The notes under the pieces are model-generated. The model was not told the DNA's origin and searched no databases. It saw nothing but the letters and a program-made list of their open reading frames with translations. From Carnobacterium iners (lineage in GTDB: Bacteria > Bacillota > Bacilli > Lactobacillales > Carnobacteriaceae): a stretch of 64,000 nt of DNA. Each line of letters opens with the position of its first letter. Within the stretch, counting starts at the first letter, position 1. A program made the position numbers and the translations under genes. Shown piece by piece: positions 59,789-64,000 of this stretch. The DNA is taken from the NCBI RefSeq assembly GCF_900177385.1, contig NZ_FXBJ01000002.1, positions 2,174,001 through 2,238,000 on the forward strand. Direction: 5' to 3'.

Positions 59789-59824
59789 TAAAAAGAGATT
59801 ATCAACAAGTTTGTCGAATCTCTC
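59789..59824 (-). terminator. gshF terminator
   Basis: Minus-strand AGAGATT (59823-59817) pairs with AATCTCT (59800-59794), with an inner CGACAA/TTGTTG pairing, followed by TTTTTATC. Confidence 0.85.
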
Positions 59825-59835
59825 CTTATCAAACA

Positions 59836-62115
59836 TTAGATTATTTCAGGGAAAAGCATTTTTAAAATACCCATTGCTAATGGTCGTCCTTCTCCTTTTG
59901 ATACGTATGCGTGCATATGCATCGCTGGATTAAAGTTCGCTTCAAGTGCAGTATAACCAGGATTTTCTTTTGTAGAAATATGATTATAATCTGGAATAAT
60001 TAAATCTACTCCACAAACTCTTGCTCCTATTATTCCGGTCATTTCTACTGCTGCTTTTTTATAAGACTCATCAATACTATCTGTTACATCAGTAGAATCT
60101 CCACCAGTACTCATATTTGAATTTTCACGCAAGAACACTTGGTTATCCTTTTTAGGAATACTTTCAGTAGTATATCCCTGTTCTTTTAACATGAGTTGCT
60201 CAATCTCGTCTAATTGAATCTCTTCAAACGGTGCACGATGATTAGTTCCTCTTAATGGATCTTTATTTTTTTCTGATACTAATTCTTTTATAGTCTGTTT
60301 TCCATCACCAATAACATTGGCAGGTGTACGCAATAAAATTGCTGCAACTTTACCATCTAATACAAAGAAACGATATTCTGTTCCTTCAATAAATTCTTCT
60401 ACTAAAATAGTTGAATCTTCTTTAAAGGCAAAATCTAAAGCTGATTGGTAAGCATCAAAGTTAGCACCCTCTTTAAAAATAGAGATACCAACTCCGTAAT
60501 TAGTGGATTTTGGCTTTATAACAATGCCTTTATTTTTATAGAGCCAATAATTTTTTTCAGCTTCACTTTTATCATGGTATTCTTCACCAGCTGGTACGTT
60601 AAATCCCTTGCTAGCTAGAATTTTTTTTGTAACAGTTTTATTCTCCATAATTAAAGGAGCAATGTACTGATCTTTAGATGTCATATTCGCATTTTTGACA
60701 TATTCAATCTGGTTTTTATAACTTAATTTTAAAAATTGTTCTGTTTCATCTAGAATTTCTACTGTTATTCCTTTTTTGATGGCATCAAAAATAAGCAACT
60801 GTGTTGATAATTCCATATTTTCAAATCCTCTTACTATATAAGGTTTTTCAAGTGATTCTTCTTTGTATTTTTTGGCGAGTTTCATACCAAAAGAAACATA
60901 ATCTCCGCTCTCTTCAATTCCTTTTATCATTCGAGCTGCTAGTGTCATTTCTGGTTTTTCAAGTTTATCTTTAGCCTGTTGGACACAGTCTATTTGATCA
61001 CGCGACCCATTAGTCTCTTGAATCATTTTTATCATTTGATTGATAAGTTCAATTCCTTCTTGATGGTAATGAGTAGTATCAAATGGGTATTCTAATGCGA
61101 CTAAATCACTCATTTCTTTCCCTTTTTCGACTTCTGCCATCGTAGCCGATTCCTCTTTATAAATCATTAGCATGCAAAATAAGTGGATAAACTGCATGTC
61201 CTCTTCTGCTATTCCGAAAGCACTAAAAGGATTTAAATCAAAAATCCTTAATTCTACGTAAGAAATTCCCTGCTCTAGCATCTCACGAGCTTTTTTAGTT
61301 CCTCTTAAACGAACACCTGAATAAAATTCTTTTTCTTCAGATAGCTTACCTTCATTTACAGCTGTTTCTAAATTTTCAACATACTTTTCAACGGACTCAA
61401 AGGAGATAGAAACATCCTCTGAATTAGCGTAGCCAAAGTGGCTACAGCGGATACTTCTGATGTATTTTTCCGGAAGGGTCATCTCACATTTTTTATTTTT
61501 AAAAAAAGAAGAATCGACTACTGGAGCTGCCCCTAATAGATAAGTCAAAATCCAACGATAACGCAAAAAATTTCTTGCCAGTTTTAAATAAACAAATGAC
61601 TGAAACTGAACTAAATTAGTATAATCTTTTTGGTTTAAGTACAATTGTCGCATCATCTCTTTATCTAATTCAAAATTGTAGTGTATCCCACTTAGCATTT
61701 GCTTGTTTTTTCCATATTTAGCTGCTAAATGATTTCGATAAGCTACTGCGTCCTGATTATCTAAATCCGCTATTGGAATGATAGACTCTTCCGGTAAAGG
61801 AACTGGCATGCTCATCGGCCAGATAAATTCATCCTTAGGAATTGTTCTGAGCGTAACATCGTGAATACCCTTCAGCCAACGATTCGTTTCGTAGATAGAA
61901 TGAAGTGGAGGAGTGATTAGTTCTAATTGCGTTTCACTAAAATCTGTTTGTATATAAGGGTGAAAAGAACGATTCCCAAGTTCAGATGGGTGTTTTGCTA
62001 AAGACAACTCTCCAGAATTTAAAACACGCAATCCTTCTTTTTCGATTCCATAAATAGCTTGATGAAATGCTTGATCCATTTCAATTTCTTTAATATTGTC
62101 TTTAATTGTCTTCAT
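59836..62115 (-). CDS. gshF: bifunctional glutathione synthase GshF
   Basis: Fusion of glutamate-cysteine ligase and an ATP-grasp glutathione synthetase, making glutathione with one protein; typical of Lactobacillales and Listeria. From the ATG at 62115 it has 759 residues. The N-terminal ligase domain (about 1-450; GIEKEGLRVL, SDFSETQLELITP-like TDFSETQLE, and SGIHYNFEL) is followed by the ATP-grasp domain (about 490-759; KPKSTNYGVGISIF, EFIEGTEYRFFVL, NFNPAMHMHAY). It starts one base after the MazG-like gene's stop. Confidence 0.96.
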   Translation of the reverse strand: MKTIKDNIKEIEMDQAFHQAIYGIEKEGLRVLNSGELSLAKHPSELGNRSFHPYIQTDFSETQLELITPPLHSIYETNRWLKGIHDVTLRTIPKDEFIWPMSMPVPLPEESIIPIADLDNQDAVAYRNHLAAKYGKNKQMLSGIHYNFELDKEMMRQLYLNQKDYTNLVQFQSFVYLKLARNFLRYRWILTYLLGAAPVVDSSFFKNKKCEMTLPEKYIRSIRCSHFGYANSEDVSISFESVEKYVENLETAVNEGKLSEEKEFYSGVRLRGTKKAREMLEQGISYVELRIFDLNPFSAFGIAEEDMQFIHLFCMLMIYKEESATMAEVEKGKEMSDLVALEYPFDTTHYHQEGIELINQMIKMIQETNGSRDQIDCVQQAKDKLEKPEMTLAARMIKGIEESGDYVSFGMKLAKKYKEESLEKPYIVRGFENMELSTQLLIFDAIKKGITVEILDETEQFLKLSYKNQIEYVKNANMTSKDQYIAPLIMENKTVTKKILASKGFNVPAGEEYHDKSEAEKNYWLYKNKGIVIKPKSTNYGVGISIFKEGANFDAYQSALDFAFKEDSTILVEEFIEGTEYRFFVLDGKVAAILLRTPANVIGDGKQTIKELVSEKNKDPLRGTNHRAPFEEIQLDEIEQLMLKEQGYTTESIPKKDNQVFLRENSNMSTGGDSTDVTDSIDESYKKAAVEMTGIIGARVCGVDLIIPDYNHISTKENPGYTALEANFNPAMHMHAYVSKGEGRPLAMGILKMLFPEII

Positions 62116-62116
62116 T

Positions 62117-62641
62117 TTAAAATTTACCTCTTTTTTCTTTAATTTGTTTTTCAATTTCAGTTTCAATTCTAGTTTCTGGAGCATATTCTTGTTCCCAATT
62201 TTTTGGTTTTAGTACTTTTCCGTCCCCTAGACGATAGTGAGGCTTGCCATCAGGAAATAATTTCCCCATATTAGCTTCATGTACGATGGTTGAAATGGGT
62301 GTTGGGTCTACGCCCATTAAAACAAAAGAACCATAATTAAAGTAGTTGGCATCTATTAAAGCATCTACTTGGCCAACTAAAATTGATTTAACCTCTTTTT
62401 TTTCTATTTTTATTTTTGCTACTGTTTTATTAATAGTGTACTCCCATTGTTGGATTATTTTTTCAAATAGAATCAAATCTCCTTGCACACTTGCATATAG
62501 GAACTCTATTATTTCTTCTGTTGAAAAATTCGCCCGATTGAGTGCTTCTTTTGAAGTAAGCGCTGTTGGAGTACTATTATCTGTTGGATTAAAAACAGCA
62601 TGAAATTCTTTGACTTGTTTGAATGTAGATACTTCAGTCAT
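62117..62641 (-). CDS. MazG-like NTP-pyrophosphohydrolase-fold protein (COG4696 type)
   Basis: A 174-residue protein of the all-alpha NTP pyrophosphatase (MazG/PRA-PH-like) superfamily. The recognisable core is NRANFSTEEIIEFLYAS, VGQVDALIDANYFNYGSFVLMGVDPTPI and VHEANMGKLFPDGKPHYRLGDGKVLKP. The acidic positions in the first and second helices are candidate Mg ligands. It is likely to hydrolyse a nucleotide or nucleoside-phosphate, substrate unknown. Directly upstream of and coupled to gshF. SD ATAGGAG lies about 11 bases from the ATG. Confidence 0.8.
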   Translation of the reverse strand: MTEVSTFKQVKEFHAVFNPTDNSTPTALTSKEALNRANFSTEEIIEFLYASVQGDLILFEKIIQQWEYTINKTVAKIKIEKKEVKSILVGQVDALIDANYFNYGSFVLMGVDPTPISTIVHEANMGKLFPDGKPHYRLGDGKVLKPKNWEQEYAPETRIETEIEKQIKEKRGKF

Positions 62642-62675
62642 CTTTACTATTACTCCTATCCCTTTTTGAAACTTA

Positions 62676-63659
62676 TCAAAATGAGTCTTCTGTTGTATTT
62701 TTCATCAGCGAATGCTTTCTCAGCGCTATATTTTCTGATTCTAAAACTGTGCGCTTTATCTCTGATTCTTTTAGATCCGGTTGCATGAGAGTTAAAAATC
62801 TAAAATCACCAGCAAAAGAACGCTCTATTTTATCTGAATTTTTTTTGCTCATTAAATTTTGCATACTGTCCAATCAACATCGTTTGTAATAATTGTGTTT
62901 TTTCGTTTTTTATTTTTTTCTCTTTTCTTCCTTGTACTAAATAAATATAAAATAAATACAATGCTGCACAGGCTATTAGTATAGGCATTCTTGATTCAAT
63001 TGCAAATTCTTTTTCTTAAAAAGTTAAATAACAACTGTTCGATAAAAAGAATTATGGCTATAATAAGCTTTAAACCTTTATTTTTTTGACATTCGTTGGT
63101 TTAGTATACTAATCTAATTGATTAGCTAATTCTAATTCATACTGTTCTCTTTTTTCTTGCAAAATAAAAAACAATTTAACTTCTTTACTTTCTGAATTGA
63201 TATCAAGTTATTCTTGGTCTAAAGCAAGCCACTCGCTCTCTTTGCTCAAGTAGTCTAAATAACCATCCACCTCATTTTGATAATCTTGTTTTTTCTAGTT
63301 AAGTTATTTTCGAATTCAATAGTTTTATTTTTAAACCAGATATCTATTTGTACTTCTTCTTGCTCAAATTATTTTTTTAACAGTTACTTTTTAACAGCAT
63401 AATTAACTTCTAAAAGTGCCGTTTTTTTCTCGGTATCTTGGATATTTTCTTGTTTTTCTTTTTCTATTTCTTTTTTAGACTGTTTGATACTCTGTTTAAA
63501 TTCAACTAGTTGCTCTTGAACCTGCCGATAGATACTATCCGTTTGACGGTAAGCTTCATTTAATATATTTTCAGCTTCCAACTTTGCCTTTATTTCGATG
63601 TTAGATAATTCTGGTACAATGAAAGATGAATCTTCTTTTAACTCTAACTTTCCCCCCAT
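62676..63659 (-). pseudogene. heavily decayed gene for a coiled-coil protein with two membrane helices
   Basis: The minus strand can be followed through several frames as one old protein. It starts at ATG 63659 (SD AAGGAGTG). Residues 1-92 are Glu/Lys/Gln-rich coiled coil, then stops (TAA at 63386, another 15 bases on), then more coiled coil (EQEEVQIDIWFKNK; frameshift; QDYQNEVDGYLDYLSKES). Two further stops and a frameshift follow before a membrane helix (GLKLIIAIILFIEQLLF), then a second (MPILIACAALYLFYIYL), then a frameshift into a soluble tail (SDKIERSFAGDFRFLTLMQ). About eight lesions make it non-functional. I do not recognise the family. Confidence 0.7.
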
Positions 63660-63888
63660 GGTTCCCACTCCTTTATAAACCGAAAATTCTAAGAAAATCT
63701 TATTTTTCTATTAAACGACTTCACTTTTTCTTTTAATTAATGATAGCATAATTCCTTAATAATAGGGAATATTACTTACTTTTTATCATTTTAAATTAAT
63801 AATTTATACAAACAAACGTTCCTTCTAACTAGATGCTAAACTTTTAAAGTGATATACTAATAAGGTAACTATTATGGAGGTGTAAAAC

Positions 63889-64000
63889 ATGAATAAACCT
63901 TTGGCATTCCTTATGCGGCCTACTCGAATTGATCAAATTATTGGACAAACACACTTGGTAGGACCAGGTAAAATTATTCAACGTATGGTCGATGCAAAAA
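63889..64000 (+). CDS. rarA: replication-associated recombination protein A, partial
   Basis: The first 37 codons (MNKPLAFLMRPTRIDQIIGQ, then THLVGPGKIIQRMV) match the N-terminus of RarA/MgsA, an AAA+ ATPase related to clamp loaders and acting at stalled replication forks. The gene runs off the window, so the Walker motifs are not visible. SD TGGAGGTG lies seven bases before the ATG, and a -10-like TATACT is at 63853-63858. The call rests on the conserved MRPTxIDxIIGQxHLVGPGK start. Confidence 0.88.
   Translation, partial: MNKPLAFLMRPTRIDQIIGQTHLVGPGKIIQRMVDAK

Overview
The window looks like a chromosome segment of a low-GC Gram-positive lactic acid bacterium, probably Carnobacterium or a close relative in the Lactobacillales. 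This is inferred from AT-rich intergenic DNA, strong Shine-Dalgarno (SD) sites, a T-box leader, a LiaFSR system, a fused glutathione synthase GshF, a DUF1831 protein, RNase J with RpoY, and gene order resembling the Bacillus pdh-ftsW-pyc-ylb region. The genus is not proven from the sequence alone. Almost everything is core genome, and most genes lie on the minus strand.

Layout: 1-4.7 kb holds asd, a membrane-anchored alpha/beta hydrolase, pnp and rpsO. 4.9-14.9 kb holds SOS-controlled uvrB, rpsT, holA, the competence DNA-uptake genes comEC-comEB-comEA, a SepM/YlbL protease, coaD and rsmD. 15-24.8 kb holds ylbG, a CAP-domain protein, pyruvate carboxylase, ftsW, ylaN, typA and suhB. 24.9-33.5 kb holds a UPF0223 gene, a broken lactate-dehydrogenase-like gene, the pyruvate dehydrogenase operon (pdhABCD) and gdhA. 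33.6-39 kb holds def, a short integrase remnant beside tRNA-Ala, a HAD phosphatase and a heterodimeric ABC exporter. 39-44.3 kb holds the rpoY-rnjA operon with a structured leader, a HesB-like gene and liaFSR. 44.4-51.4 kb holds greA, udk, mltG, a DUF1292 gene, ruvX, ireB and alaS with a T-box. 51.5-64 kb holds a YitT protein, a lipid kinase, recD2, a TPR protein, mnmA, a DUF1831 gene, a cysteine desulfurase, gshF, a MazG-like protein, a heavily decayed coiled-coil/membrane gene, and the start of rarA.

Functional themes: pyruvate metabolism (pdh, pyc, a dead ldh paralogue), natural transformation (comE operon), tRNA thiolation and sulfur metabolism (cysteine desulfurase, mnmA), cell-envelope stress and wall synthesis (liaFSR, ftsW, mltG, ireB), and RNA turnover (pnp, rnjA/rpoY).

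There is no prophage, CRISPR array, intact insertion sequence or obvious accessory island. The most interesting items are non-coding or degenerate: a riboswitch-like leader before rpoY-rnjA, a hairpin sitting exactly between the SD and the start codon of the HesB-like gene, two pseudogenes that can be reconstructed across their lesions, an integrase scar at a tRNA, and several unexplained inverted repeats in promoter regions. I found no convincing wholly new multi-gene system.
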